Origin: JBBECJ01 sp963763325
GTDB taxonomy: Bacteria; Chloroflexota; Chloroflexia; Thermomicrobiales; CFX8
Assembly (NCBI GenBank): GCA_963763325.1
Contig: CAVXOL010000024.1
Span: 1-64,000, forward strand
DNA: 64,000 bases
Direction of reading: 5' to 3'
A model generated the notes under the pieces. That model ran no database searches. It was given only the letters and a program-made list of their open reading frames with translations, and was not told the DNA's origin. Positions 52,934 to 61,370 of this stretch are shown one piece after another. Every line of letters starts with the position of its first letter. Position 1 is the stretch's first letter. The position numbers and the translations under genes are program-made.

Positions 52934-54583
52934 TCACACCACCAACAACGCCTGATGTTCGCCATACACCCCTCGCAGGCAATTCGTGATCTCGCCGATC
53001 GTCGCATACGCACTGACGGCGTCGATCAGAGCGTCCATGACGTTGTCGTCGCGGCGGGCGGCTTGCTCGAGATTCTCGATAGCGTTCTGCCAGGAAACTG
53101 GGTTCCGTTCGGACCGGACGCGCGCCAGGCGTTGCAGGTGCCGCCCTTCACCCTCGGGGTCCATCTCCAGAATCGGAATGTTCGACTCTTCCTCAGAGCG
53201 GAAGGCGTTAACTCCGACGACGATCTTCTGCTGCTCTGAGAGCGCCTGCTCGTAGGCGTAGGAACTGTCCGAAATGCGTCTTTGGAAGTAGCCCGCTTCG
53301 ATCGCAGGGATGACACCTCCAAGCTCCTCGATCTCACCGAAGATTGCCAGAACGCGTTGCTCCATCTCGGTCGTCATCGCTTCGACCATGTAGGAACCTG
53401 CCAGCGGATCGACGCTGTTGGTGACGCCGCTCTCATGGGCAATGATCTGCTGCGTTCGGACCGCGATCCGAACGGCCCAGTCGCTCGGCAGCGCCAACGC
53501 CTCGTCGAGTGAGTTAGTGTGCAGGCTTTGTGTCCCGCCCAGGACTGCCGCCAGTGCCTGGATCGTCGTCCGAATGACGTTGTTCTCCGGTTCCTGAGCT
53601 GTCAGCGAGCATCCAGCCGTCTGGGTATGGAACCGCATCCACCAGGAGCGTTCGTTCTTTGCACCGAAACGCTCGCGCATGACCCGGTACCAGATCCGCC
53701 GCGCGGCTCGGAACTTGGCAATCTCCTCGAAAAAGTCGTTGTGGCAATTGAAGAAGAACGAGAGTCGTGGTGCAAACTCGTCAATATCGAGACCACGCTC
53801 CAGGGCTGCCTCGACGTAGGCGATGCCGTCCGCAAGCGTGAAGGCCAACTCCTCGGTCGCTGTCGCCCCCGCCTCGCGTATGTGATATCCGGAGATCGAG
53901 ATCGAGTTCCAGAGTGGCATGTCTCGGGTGGCGAATTCGACCGTGTCGGTCACAAGCTTCATCGACGGCTTTGGCGGGAAGATGTATTCATTCTGCGCAG
54001 TGAACTCCTTGAGGATGTCGTTCTGGAGCGTCCCGCGTAGTTTCCCGCGTGGCACACCTTTCTTCTCTGCCGCTGCGATGTACATCGCCCAGACGACGGC
54101 GGCCGGACCGTTGATCGTCATCGAGGTCGTAACGACGTCGAGCGGAATCCCGTCGAGCAGAATCTCCATGTCAGCCAGCGACGAAACGGCCACGCCACAC
54201 TTGCCGAACTCCCCATGCGACATCGGATCGTCGGTGTCGCGTCCATAGAGCGTCGGCAGATCGAAGGCGATAGAGAGGCCCGTTTCTCCGTGATCGAGGA
54301 GGTAGCGGAAACGGCCATTCGTCTCTTCAGCGGAACCGAATCCGGCGAACTGGCGAATCGTCCAGAGCTTCCCCCGGTACATTGTCTCGTGAATGCCGCG
54401 CGTGTACGGCGGCGCGCCGGGCCGGCCAAGATCCCGCTCCTCGTCGAAGCCGAGGCGTTCGAGGTCATCGCGTGTGTAGAGTTGCTGAACCGGCTCGCCT
54501 GAGAGCGTCGTGAATTCGCGTTCTTCCGGCGGCGCACCCTGATAGCGCGGATCGTGGAAATCGGTGCCGAATCGGTGTGACAT
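52934..54583 (-). CDS. mcmA1: Methylmalonyl-CoA mutase large subunit
   Basis: Catalytic TIM-barrel subunit of a two-chain mutase (549 residues, without fused B12 domain), converting (R)-methylmalonyl-CoA to succinyl-CoA or a related acyl-CoA rearrangement. Features: YTRGIHETMYRGKLWTIRQFAG with active-site Tyr and substrate-binding residues, RFRYLLDHGETGLS, TSMTINGPAAV, FFFNCHNDFFEEIAKFR (catalytic His region), TQTAGCSLTAQEPENN and GTQSLHTNSLDEAL. The ATG at 54583 has GGGAGG upstream. Isobutyryl-CoA mutase is possible: its large subunit is similar, and the selecting residues cannot be resolved confidently by eye. Confidence 0.9.
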   Translation of the reverse strand: MSHRFGTDFHDPRYQGAPPEEREFTTLSGEPVQQLYTRDDLERLGFDEERDLGRPGAPPYTRGIHETMYRGKLWTIRQFAGFGSAEETNGRFRYLLDHGETGLSIAFDLPTLYGRDTDDPMSHGEFGKCGVAVSSLADMEILLDGIPLDVVTTSMTINGPAAVVWAMYIAAAEKKGVPRGKLRGTLQNDILKEFTAQNEYIFPPKPSMKLVTDTVEFATRDMPLWNSISISGYHIREAGATATEELAFTLADGIAYVEAALERGLDIDEFAPRLSFFFNCHNDFFEEIAKFRAARRIWYRVMRERFGAKNERSWWMRFHTQTAGCSLTAQEPENNVIRTTIQALAAVLGGTQSLHTNSLDEALALPSDWAVRIAVRTQQIIAHESGVTNSVDPLAGSYMVEAMTTEMEQRVLAIFGEIEELGGVIPAIEAGYFQRRISDSSYAYEQALSEQQKIVVGVNAFRSEEESNIPILEMDPEGEGRHLQRLARVRSERNPVSWQNAIENLEQAARRDDNVMDALIDAVSAYATIGEITNCLRGVYGEHQALLVV

Positions 54584-54638
54584 TGCCGCCTCCCTCGCCG
54601 AACGGCGCCCGCCACGTCGCGAGCGCCCCCGTCTGCTG

Positions 54639-55784
54639 CTATTGTCCCAGCAAATGCCGTGCGATGACCAGACGTTGGATCTCCGAAGTCCCTTCATACA
54701 GTTCGGTCGCCTTCGCGTCGCGGTAGAGCCGTTCGACGCCAAAGTCTCGGATGTAGCCATAGCCGCCGTGAATCTGGATCGCGTGCCCCGCCGCCCGCGT
54801 TGCAAGCTCGCTGGCATACAGCTTGGCCTGTGACGCCTGGCGGGTGTAGTCGAGTCCCGCGTCCTTCATCACTGCCGCATGCCGGACGAGCAGCCTTGCT
54901 GCATCGATCTCGGTCGCCATGTCGGCCAGCTTCCACTGGATTGCCTGATACTCGGCGATCGCTTTCCCGAACTGCTTGCGGTCCTTCGCATACGCGAGTC
55001 CGGCATCCAGCGCCGCCTGAGCGATTCCGACTGCCTGTGCCGCGATTCCAATTCGTCCGGTCGCCAGTAGCGACATCGCAACGCCGAAGCCACCGCCCGG
55101 CTCACCAAGCATATGAGCGTCTGTCACGACAACATCGTCGAACGCGATGCCGTTGATCTCAGAGGCCAGTAGCCCGAGCTTCTTCTCCTTTGGCGCAACC
55201 TCGATGCCGGGCATGTCTCGCTCAACAACAAATGCGGTCATCCGCCGCGATGTTCGTTCGTCAGGATTGGTAACGGCGAAGACGACGTACACACCAGCGT
55301 GCGCACCCGACGTGATAAACGCCTTCTGGCCGCTGATTCGCCAATTGTCACCGTCTTCAATCGCCCGCGTCTGAATTGCTCCGGCATCTGACCCAGCCTG
55401 TGGCTCGGTCAGGCAGTACGCGCCGATCAACTCCCCCGACGCCAGACGTGGGAGCAGTCGCTGCCTGACTTCCTCCGAACCGTACTGATTGATGGCGTTA
55501 CAGGTCAGGGAGTTGTGGACCGAGAGAATGACCGCCACCGACGCCGATGCGCGACTGATCTCTTCATACACCATCGCAACGCTGGTTGCGGGCAGTAGTA
55601 ACCCACCCAGGTCTTCTGGGACGGACAATCCCATGAACCCCATCGCAGCGGCAGCGCGAAGCTCCTCAGTTGGGTAGCTGCCGCTATCATCGCGGCCAGC
55701 CGCTCGCGGCGCGACATCGCGTGATACGTATTCGCGGACCGCTTCGATCAGCGTCTGCTCTTCGTCGTTGAAGAGAAGCTCCAT
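54639..55784 (-). CDS. Acyl-CoA dehydrogenase
   Basis: FAD enzyme introducing a C2-C3 double bond into acyl-CoA. The 381-residue protein has the FAD motif YCLTEPQAGSDAG, substrate motif FITSGAHAG and the C-terminal catalytic block ELYEGTSEIQRLVIARHLLG, where the Glu in YEGTSE is at the position used by short/medium-chain butyryl-CoA-type dehydrogenases. It is the upstream neighbour of the mutase genes and downstream of the 3-hydroxyacyl-CoA dehydrogenase gene, forming a short-chain acyl-CoA/branched-chain degradation cluster. Confidence 0.9.
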   Translation of the reverse strand: MELLFNDEEQTLIEAVREYVSRDVAPRAAGRDDSGSYPTEELRAAAAMGFMGLSVPEDLGGLLLPATSVAMVYEEISRASASVAVILSVHNSLTCNAINQYGSEEVRQRLLPRLASGELIGAYCLTEPQAGSDAGAIQTRAIEDGDNWRISGQKAFITSGAHAGVYVVFAVTNPDERTSRRMTAFVVERDMPGIEVAPKEKKLGLLASEINGIAFDDVVVTDAHMLGEPGGGFGVAMSLLATGRIGIAAQAVGIAQAALDAGLAYAKDRKQFGKAIAEYQAIQWKLADMATEIDAARLLVRHAAVMKDAGLDYTRQASQAKLYASELATRAAGHAIQIHGGYGYIRDFGVERLYRDAKATELYEGTSEIQRLVIARHLLGQ

Positions 55785-55826
55785 CTCGCCTCCGTTGCGT
55801 CGGTTGTTCGTAACGGCGTCGGGGTC

Positions 55827-56684
55827 CTACGATTGCCTGTAGTCGTAAAATCCTTCGCCTGTCTTGCGTCCCAACTTACCCGCCGCAACCATCTTACGGA
55901 GCAGTGGCGACGGACGGTATTTTGGATCACCGAGGTCACGCTGCAGAACTTCCAGAATGTCCAGGCAAACATCCAACCCGATCAGATCGGCGAGGGCGAG
56001 CGGCCCCATCGGGTGATTCATACCCAGCTTCATTACCTCATCGATGTTGTCACGAGTCGCGACGCCTTCCATCAGGCAGAAGACGGCCTCGTTGATCATC
56101 GGCATCAGAACCCGGTTCGAGATGAAGCCGGGGAAATCGTTGACCTCGACCGGCGTCTTCCCGGCCTTTTGCGCGAGCGCAGTGGTCGCCTCGACCGTCT
56201 CGTCGTCGGTGGCCAGCCCGCGAACAACTTCGACCAGTTTCATGAGCGGGACCGGGTTGAAGAAGTGCATCCCGATCACCTTCTGCGGCCGCTTTGTCGA
56301 TGCGGCAAGCGTCGTGATGGGAATCGATGACGTGTTCGAGGCGACGATCGCGCGCTCCGGAGCAAGCTCGTCAATGCGCTCGAAAATTGAGCACTTCAGA
56401 TCGAGGTCCTCGGCAATCGCTTCGATGATCATGTCCGCGTCAGACACACTGCTGTAGCCCGTCGACGGCTCGATCAGACTGATCGCCAGGTCCATTTCGT
56501 CGCTCGACATTCGGCTGCGGTCAACTGAGCGCTGCAGGTTGCGCCGGATCGTCGCCATCGCGCCGTCAAGGCTGTTGTCGCTGCGACCGATCATCGTGAC
56601 CGGAACGCCGGACTGGCCCATGACCTGAACGATTCCGTTGGCCATCGTGCCGGTTCCGACGACGACAACCCGTGAGATATCCAT
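55827..56684 (-). CDS. 3-hydroxybutyryl-CoA dehydrogenase-like protein
   Basis: NAD-dependent oxidation of 3-hydroxyacyl-CoA. The ATG at 56684 gives 285 residues starting MDISRVVVVGTGTMANGIVQ with the Rossmann GxGxMxxG motif. ASNTSSIPIT, HFFNPVPLMKLVEVV (catalytic His) and NDFPGFISNRVLMPM follow, then the C-terminal MGPLALADLIGLDV and GFYDYR. This is the single-domain FadB2/Hbd type. It heads the minus-strand acyl-CoA cluster after pth. It could act in butyrate or PHB-type metabolism; the substrate length is not readable. Confidence 0.9.
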   Translation of the reverse strand: MDISRVVVVGTGTMANGIVQVMGQSGVPVTMIGRSDNSLDGAMATIRRNLQRSVDRSRMSSDEMDLAISLIEPSTGYSSVSDADMIIEAIAEDLDLKCSIFERIDELAPERAIVASNTSSIPITTLAASTKRPQKVIGMHFFNPVPLMKLVEVVRGLATDDETVEATTALAQKAGKTPVEVNDFPGFISNRVLMPMINEAVFCLMEGVATRDNIDEVMKLGMNHPMGPLALADLIGLDVCLDILEVLQRDLGDPKYRPSPLLRKMVAAGKLGRKTGEGFYDYRQS

Positions 56685-56813
56685 CCCTGCACCCTTCACC
56701 CCGCCGTCGGGCGGGCTTGCGCTGCGTTCCCCCTGCCCGGGCGTCGCACCCGGTCCGACCGGATTATATGCGGGCAGTTCCACCGATGCCGGGAATCCGT
56801 GCGTGTTCGGCTA

Positions 56814-57533
56814 TCAGGATGCGTCGGTTGATTCACGGGATCCGCGCGCGTCAGCCTCGACAGGATCAGGTCTCGATCTGGATTCTGATGGTTCTGCCCG
56901 AGGTGCCGGTGAATCAGGACGACGGTTGTGCTCGTTCATCGCAACAACAACGCCATCCCTCAGCCAGAGCAACGCGGCCGCCGCTGCACGGTCAATGATC
57001 TCCGGCAGCTGCTTCTGCTCGTCGCTGGTGAATTGGGAGAGGACGTATGGTACCGTCGACCCGGCTTGCGGACGACTGATCCCTATCCGCAAGCGGGCGA
57101 AGTCCTGAGTATGCAGGTGCTGGATGATGGACTGCACGCCGTTATGTCCCCCGGCGCTTCCGTTCGCTCGCAACCTGATCGTGCCGAACGGAAGGTCGAG
57201 TTCGTCATATATCACCAGCAGCCGGTCGCGAGGCACCTTATACCAGCGCGCAATCTGACTGACGGCCAGTCCGCTCTCATTCATGAACGTCAGCGGCTTC
57301 GCGAGGACGATTCGTTTGTCGCCGTCGCGCGTTTCGATCAGATCCGATTGGAACCGGTTTCTAGCAGTTCCTCCCGGCAGGATCGAATAGAGACGCTCGA
57401 CAGTCATGAAGCCGGCGTTGTGACGGGTCCGTTCGTATCGCCTGCCCGGATTGCCGAGACCGACGATCAGATAGACGTCACCATCGCCTTCCGGAGAACC
57501 ATCGCGCCTGTTCTTACGTAATCTGTTCAGCAT
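56814..57533 (-). CDS. pth: Peptidyl-tRNA hydrolase
   Basis: Recycles tRNA from stalled peptidyl-tRNA. After a charged 18-residue N-terminus the enzyme core has VGLGNPGRRYERTRHNAGF (Asn and catalytic His), KPLTFMNESG, IYDELDLPFG (catalytic Asp), GSAGGHNGVQSI and FARLRIGI. The C-terminal 35 residues after VAMNEH are a disordered proline/arginine/acidic extension, longer than in E. coli (194 residues). No frameshift. Its start has weak upstream signals, and no rplY is adjacent. Confidence 0.92.
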   Translation of the reverse strand: MLNRLRKNRRDGSPEGDGDVYLIVGLGNPGRRYERTRHNAGFMTVERLYSILPGGTARNRFQSDLIETRDGDKRIVLAKPLTFMNESGLAVSQIARWYKVPRDRLLVIYDELDLPFGTIRLRANGSAGGHNGVQSIIQHLHTQDFARLRIGISRPQAGSTVPYVLSQFTSDEQKQLPEIIDRAAAAALLWLRDGVVVAMNEHNRRPDSPAPRAEPSESRSRPDPVEADARGSRESTDAS

Positions 57534-57571
57534 CGTCCGTCCCTGTCATCACCGGAGGGCGCACCCTACGA

Positions 57572-57580
57572 TGGTATACT
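57572..57580 (+). promoter_or_regulatory. Extended -10 promoter candidate for the TatA/B-like gene
   Basis: TGGTATACT ends 68 bases upstream of the ATG at 57649. The region has no strong -35, consistent with an extended -10 promoter. Confidence 0.5.
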
Positions 57581-57648
57581 AGGGAGTCGATGCACTGTCG
57601 CTGTCAACGGTATCTGGTGGGCCTGCCAGGCGATCCCGGAGTCAATAC

Positions 57649-58092
57649 ATGAGCTTTTTCGGCATGGGCGGCATGGAGATCATGGTCATCATGGTCGTCG
57701 CTCTCATCATCTTCGGTCCCGGTAAGTTGCCTGAAATCGGCGCGCAAGTCGGGAAGGCCGTTCGCGACTTCCGCCGTACGACGAACGAACTGACGCGCGA
57801 GTTCAATGACTCGACCAGTGAGATCCGTTCGACGATGGACGAGATGAAGGGCACGATGGCCCAGGTCGAACGAGAGTCTAAAGAGTTGGCCCAGTCGATT
57901 CCAGCCACCATCGAAGGCACCGTACAAACAGCAACTACTGGAACCACAACCTCGCAACCAGCAGCGGCGGTCGCACCTGACCAGCCTCAGAAGGTCGCTG
58001 TTCCGTCGAAAGATGATCCGCTGGCGGATCTTGAAATGCTGGACGATGAGGTCCTCAGCGAGAGAACGACACCCTCGTCCAAACCTGCATAG
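57649..58092 (+). CDS. TatA/TatB-like protein (147 aa)
   Basis: Sec-independent translocase subunit of the TatA/B/E family. A single membrane helix (MEIMVIMVVALIIFGPGKLPEIGAQ) carries the FGPGKLPE hinge, followed by an amphipathic helix (VGKAVRDFRRTTNELTREF) and a long proline/threonine-rich and acidic C-terminal tail. The length and long helix are more TatB-like than the 65-residue TatA at 20425, but the hinge sequence is shared by both. No tatC neighbour. The tail end is followed by a stem-loop at 58117. Confidence 0.85.
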   Translation: MSFFGMGGMEIMVIMVVALIIFGPGKLPEIGAQVGKAVRDFRRTTNELTREFNDSTSEIRSTMDEMKGTMAQVERESKELAQSIPATIEGTVQTATTGTTTSQPAAAVAPDQPQKVAVPSKDDPLADLEMLDDEVLSERTTPSSKPA

Positions 58093-58116
58093 CGCGTGAA
58101 AACCGGGTGTCAGTTT

Positions 58117-58141
58117 GTCAGGTCGGCGATTCCGACCTGAC
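58117..58141. terminator. Stem-loop between convergent genes, overlapping a stop codon
   Basis: Ten perfect pairs, GTCAGGTCGG / CCGACCTGAC, with a five-base loop. It lies 25 bases after the TatA/B-like stop and includes the stop codon (58118-58120) and last codons of the convergent methyltransferase gene. Likely a shared terminator. Confidence 0.55.
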
Positions 58142-58759
58142 GCCCGTCCACAGGATTGCCTGTCCCCATTCGTCGTCCAGCCAGAGATACTCCCCGCGTA
58201 TCAATTGATTGCCAAGCGCGGGAAGGTTGTCTGTTGCGTCCGACTTGCCATACGCGAGTCGGTGGAGGAGGCTTCGGAAGGCCGCTCCGCGCCCCCGATC
58301 GATGTCGCCACCCAGCAGAACTCGTATCGTCGCACCGTGCTCAGTGACACGCGCGATTTCGTCCCATGTTTGAGGATCGACGATCCACGGCCCCGGATAC
58401 GTCGCGACGAGATGCCGGACCGAGCCAGCCTGGAGCGGCAGTGCCTGAGCGGTTGCCTGGATGACTGAAACGTGCCTGCGCCTAGCTCGCCCGGCCATCA
58501 CCGGCGACGGTTCGATTCCTATTCCAAATACGTTTCGAGTGTCAAGCGAATGCAGCAGACGTCCTTCGCCACACCCAACGTCCAGGAGCGTTCCACTCCA
58601 CACCGTTGGGATGACATGCCGGCGGCGTCCATCCCAGGCCGCCCCACAAGCGACGCGGCCCGCCGTTTCGTGCAGGAAGCCAAGCCGTCTGTAAAGGAGC
58701 TCAAACGCGCTCTGCAACAGCCAGCGCCGCATGTGCGTCGTCCGGTCGGTGATGTTCAT
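58118..58759 (-). CDS. Class I SAM-dependent methyltransferase
   Basis: A 213-residue Rossmann-fold methyltransferase. SAM motif I is LLDVGCGEGRLLHSL, followed by acidic residue IGIEPSP and the post-I region ATAQALPLQAGSVRHLVATYP. The substrate cannot be read from sequence; small-molecule or quinone-type methylation is common for this class. Divergent from tgt by 24 bases, so the two genes share a short promoter region. Its end lies in a stem-loop shared with the TatA/B-like gene. Confidence 0.8.
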   Translation of the reverse strand: MNITDRTTHMRRWLLQSAFELLYRRLGFLHETAGRVACGAAWDGRRRHVIPTVWSGTLLDVGCGEGRLLHSLDTRNVFGIGIEPSPVMAGRARRRHVSVIQATAQALPLQAGSVRHLVATYPGPWIVDPQTWDEIARVTEHGATIRVLLGGDIDRGRGAAFRSLLHRLAYGKSDATDNLPALGNQLIRGEYLWLDDEWGQAILWTGVRSESPT

Positions 58760-58783
58760 GCCTGAGTTGTCGGGCTTGGCATA

Positions 58784-60004
58784 ATGACTCGCATGACTGA
58801 GCCTCCGTTGGACACGACGTTTAGCGTTTTACAGACTGACGGCCGCGCACGTGCGGGTCGACTGCGTTTGCCGCGCGGCGAGGTCCAGACACCTTCGTTC
58901 ATGCCTGTCGGGACACAGGCAACCGTCAAGTCGCTCGATCCGGGTGACCTGCGTTCGATCGGTACACAAATCGTACTCGCAAATACGTATCATCTGATGC
59001 TGCGTCCGGGCGCCGACCTGATCGAGCGGTTCGGTGGTGTGAGCCACTTCATGCGCTGGGAAGGTCCGGTGCTAACCGACTCAGGAGGATTTCAGGTCTT
59101 CAGCCTGGCTGCCAACCGCAGGCTTTCGGACGCCGGCGTGATATTTCACTCGCATCTCGACGGTAGTCGCCACGAGTTGTCGCCGGAACGAGCGGTGGCG
59201 TTACAGGTCCAGTTTGGCTCTGACATCACGATGACACTCGATGTCTGCGTCGGCTATGGCGCCAGTGAAGCCGAGCAGCTAGACGCGATGCGATTGACGC
59301 ATGCGTGGCTGCCGCGCAATGTCGCAGCGTTTGAGGAAGTCACAGCACGTACTGGTCACCCCGGCGTGCTCTTTGGCATTTGCCAGGGCGGTTTCAGCGC
59401 TGACCGGCGGCGTGAGTCGGCGCGCTATCTGGCAGACACTGGAGTTGCCGGCTGCGCGATCGGAGGGTTGAGCGTCGGTGAGCCAAAGGAGGTGATGGCG
59501 GAGATGCTTGACGCCTCAGTCGAGCCGTTGCCGCCTGACAAGCCGCGCTACCTGATGGGCGTTGGCTCTCCTGAAGACCTCTGGAACGGCGTAGCCGCAG
59601 GGATCGACATGTTCGATTGCGTCCTGCCGACACGTGTGGCTCGCCGTGGAGCGCTATACACCCCGACTGGACGGATCAGCGTCGGCGCCGCGCGCTACCG
59701 CGAAGCCGATGAGCCTGTTGACCCGGAATGTGACTGTTACACCTGTCTGTCGTTCAGTGTCGCCTACCTGAACCACCTGTTCCGAACGAAAGAGCTACTG
59801 GCGTATCGACTCGCATCGATCCATAACTTGCGCTTCATTCACCGTCAGATGAATGCGATGCGCGAGGCGATCCAATCTGGCTCCTTTGTGGACGAACGAT
59901 CGCGATTTTTGGCTGAATATCAGACCGCCGATCAGACGGTTGCGGCCGATCAGCGCGAGCGCTACCGACAGCGTCGTTCCGCTAGCCAGGAAAGCACGAG
60001 ATGA
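58784..60004 (+). CDS. tgt: tRNA-guanine transglycosylase
   Basis: Inserts 7-aminomethyl-7-deazaguanine at position 34 of GUN-anticodon tRNAs in queuosine synthesis; the tRNA-Asn(GUU) in this window is a natural target. The 406-residue protein has GTQATVKSLDP, catalytic Asp regions DSGGFQVFSL and DMFDCVLPTR, the substrate pattern GICQGGF and the zinc site CDCYTC followed by a late His. ATG at 58784 or 58793. The stop overlaps the next gene start (ATGA). No queA or other que gene is adjacent. Confidence 0.93.
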   Translation: MTRMTEPPLDTTFSVLQTDGRARAGRLRLPRGEVQTPSFMPVGTQATVKSLDPGDLRSIGTQIVLANTYHLMLRPGADLIERFGGVSHFMRWEGPVLTDSGGFQVFSLAANRRLSDAGVIFHSHLDGSRHELSPERAVALQVQFGSDITMTLDVCVGYGASEAEQLDAMRLTHAWLPRNVAAFEEVTARTGHPGVLFGICQGGFSADRRRESARYLADTGVAGCAIGGLSVGEPKEVMAEMLDASVEPLPPDKPRYLMGVGSPEDLWNGVAAGIDMFDCVLPTRVARRGALYTPTGRISVGAARYREADEPVDPECDCYTCLSFSVAYLNHLFRTKELLAYRLASIHNLRFIHRQMNAMREAIQSGSFVDERSRFLAEYQTADQTVAADQRERYRQRRSASQESTR

Positions 60005-61317
60005 CAGCCGGAAGCGAACAGGCACGATCGACCGTCGCACCGCCGATTCAGGTTCGCCGTGCCTGGCTCGTACTCGGCGCCGCGTCGCTGACGTTCGCAT
60101 TACTAGTCGGCGGCCTGGTCGCTGCTGCGACCTGGGTCTATCACAACGCCACCGAACCGGAGATCGCCCGACTCGCAGTCGTCAGCGGGACCGGTGCTCT
60201 GGTTCGATCCCCAGGCGATTCCGACTGGCGGCTCGTCTCGGGCGACGTGACTCTCCGCGAGGGGGATCGGGTGTCGACTGCGCTCGGCACTGTCATCACG
60301 CTGAAGTTCTTCGACGGCTCTACCGTCGAAGTGACTGAAGACACGATCGTTCGAGTCGATCGGATGCGATCGTCGCGGTTCCTGAAGCGAACGAAGCTGA
60401 TCGTCCTTGAGCCGGAGCGGGGAACGATCTACGTGGCAATGGCCCCACGCGGGGAATATGGCTTTTCTGAGATGACGACCCGGATCGGTGAGCTTAGCGT
60501 GACGATGTCAGATGAATCTGGTCGGTCAGACGCTGGTTCGTACCTCGTTGAAGTGCTCGATGACCCGCCGGGAGCAAGTGTGACAGACCAGTCCGTCAGG
60601 GCTGCCGTTCTCCACGGAGTGGCAACGGTTCGGCGAGGCGAACAGTCAGCCCGGCTCAATGCAAACCAGCAGATCGTTATCGCCGGCGATGGGACGTTCG
60701 GCGAATCGACGACAGTCGTGCGAGAACTTCTCGTCAACGGTGACTTCTCGCATGGCCTGTCCAACTGGATTGAGTTCGAACAGGAGAGCCAGCAGTACAC
60801 CGGAGACACCGGTGGAACGCTCGTCGAACTGGCCCAGGATCAGACGACGTTGGGTGAGGGAGTCGTCGTCGAACTCATCAAGGCCGGAGACTGGGAAGAT
60901 GTCGCTCAGGTCGGAATTCGCCAGCGAATAGGCAAATCTCTGCGTGTGCACACCTCGATGCTGCTCAGTTTCGAGACCAGGATCGTCGCCCAGCAGCCTA
61001 TCGCTGACGGGCAAAGCCTTGAGGAGTTTCCGCTCGTCATCCGGATTGACTACGTCGATATCAACGATCAGGAGCAGGTCTGGTCACACGGCTATTACGT
61101 GCTCGAAGATCCTCAGGCAGAACGACATATCCCATTGGGGATTGCCACCAAGATCGATCACGATCGCTGGCAACGGATATTCTTTGACTTGCGAGGACTT
61201 TCGCCGTTGCCGAAGCAGATTACGTCGATCGTGGTGTACGCTTCCGGGCAGAGTTACCAGACGCGGGTAGCGAATCTTTCATTGACGACGACCGAGCTCG
61301 CCACGCCAGAGACCTAG
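60001..61317 (+). CDS. FecR-domain membrane-anchored protein
   Basis: A 438-residue protein with one N-terminal membrane helix (WLVLGAASLTFALLVGGLVAAATWVY) and an extracytoplasmic FecR-type domain at about residues 55-200. This includes SDWRLVSGDVTLREGDRVSTA, ITLKFFDGSTVEVTEDTIVRV and a strand-rich region with ERGTIYVAM. The C-terminal half (residues 245-430) is a beta-rich carbohydrate-binding-like domain beginning LLVNGDFSHGLSNWIEF, similar to phrases in CBM-like jelly rolls. No sigma or receptor gene is adjacent, so it is not a classical iron-signalling FecR. Coupled to tgt by ATGA. Confidence 0.75.
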   Translation: MTAGSEQARSTVAPPIQVRRAWLVLGAASLTFALLVGGLVAAATWVYHNATEPEIARLAVVSGTGALVRSPGDSDWRLVSGDVTLREGDRVSTALGTVITLKFFDGSTVEVTEDTIVRVDRMRSSRFLKRTKLIVLEPERGTIYVAMAPRGEYGFSEMTTRIGELSVTMSDESGRSDAGSYLVEVLDDPPGASVTDQSVRAAVLHGVATVRRGEQSARLNANQQIVIAGDGTFGESTTVVRELLVNGDFSHGLSNWIEFEQESQQYTGDTGGTLVELAQDQTTLGEGVVVELIKAGDWEDVAQVGIRQRIGKSLRVHTSMLLSFETRIVAQQPIADGQSLEEFPLVIRIDYVDINDQEQVWSHGYYVLEDPQAERHIPLGIATKIDHDRWQRIFFDLRGLSPLPKQITSIVVYASGQSYQTRVANLSLTTTELATPET

Positions 61318-61370
61318 AGTGAGCCTCGTGTATCGTCACCGCGTGCGCGGCAGGAAGGACAGACGGTTCG

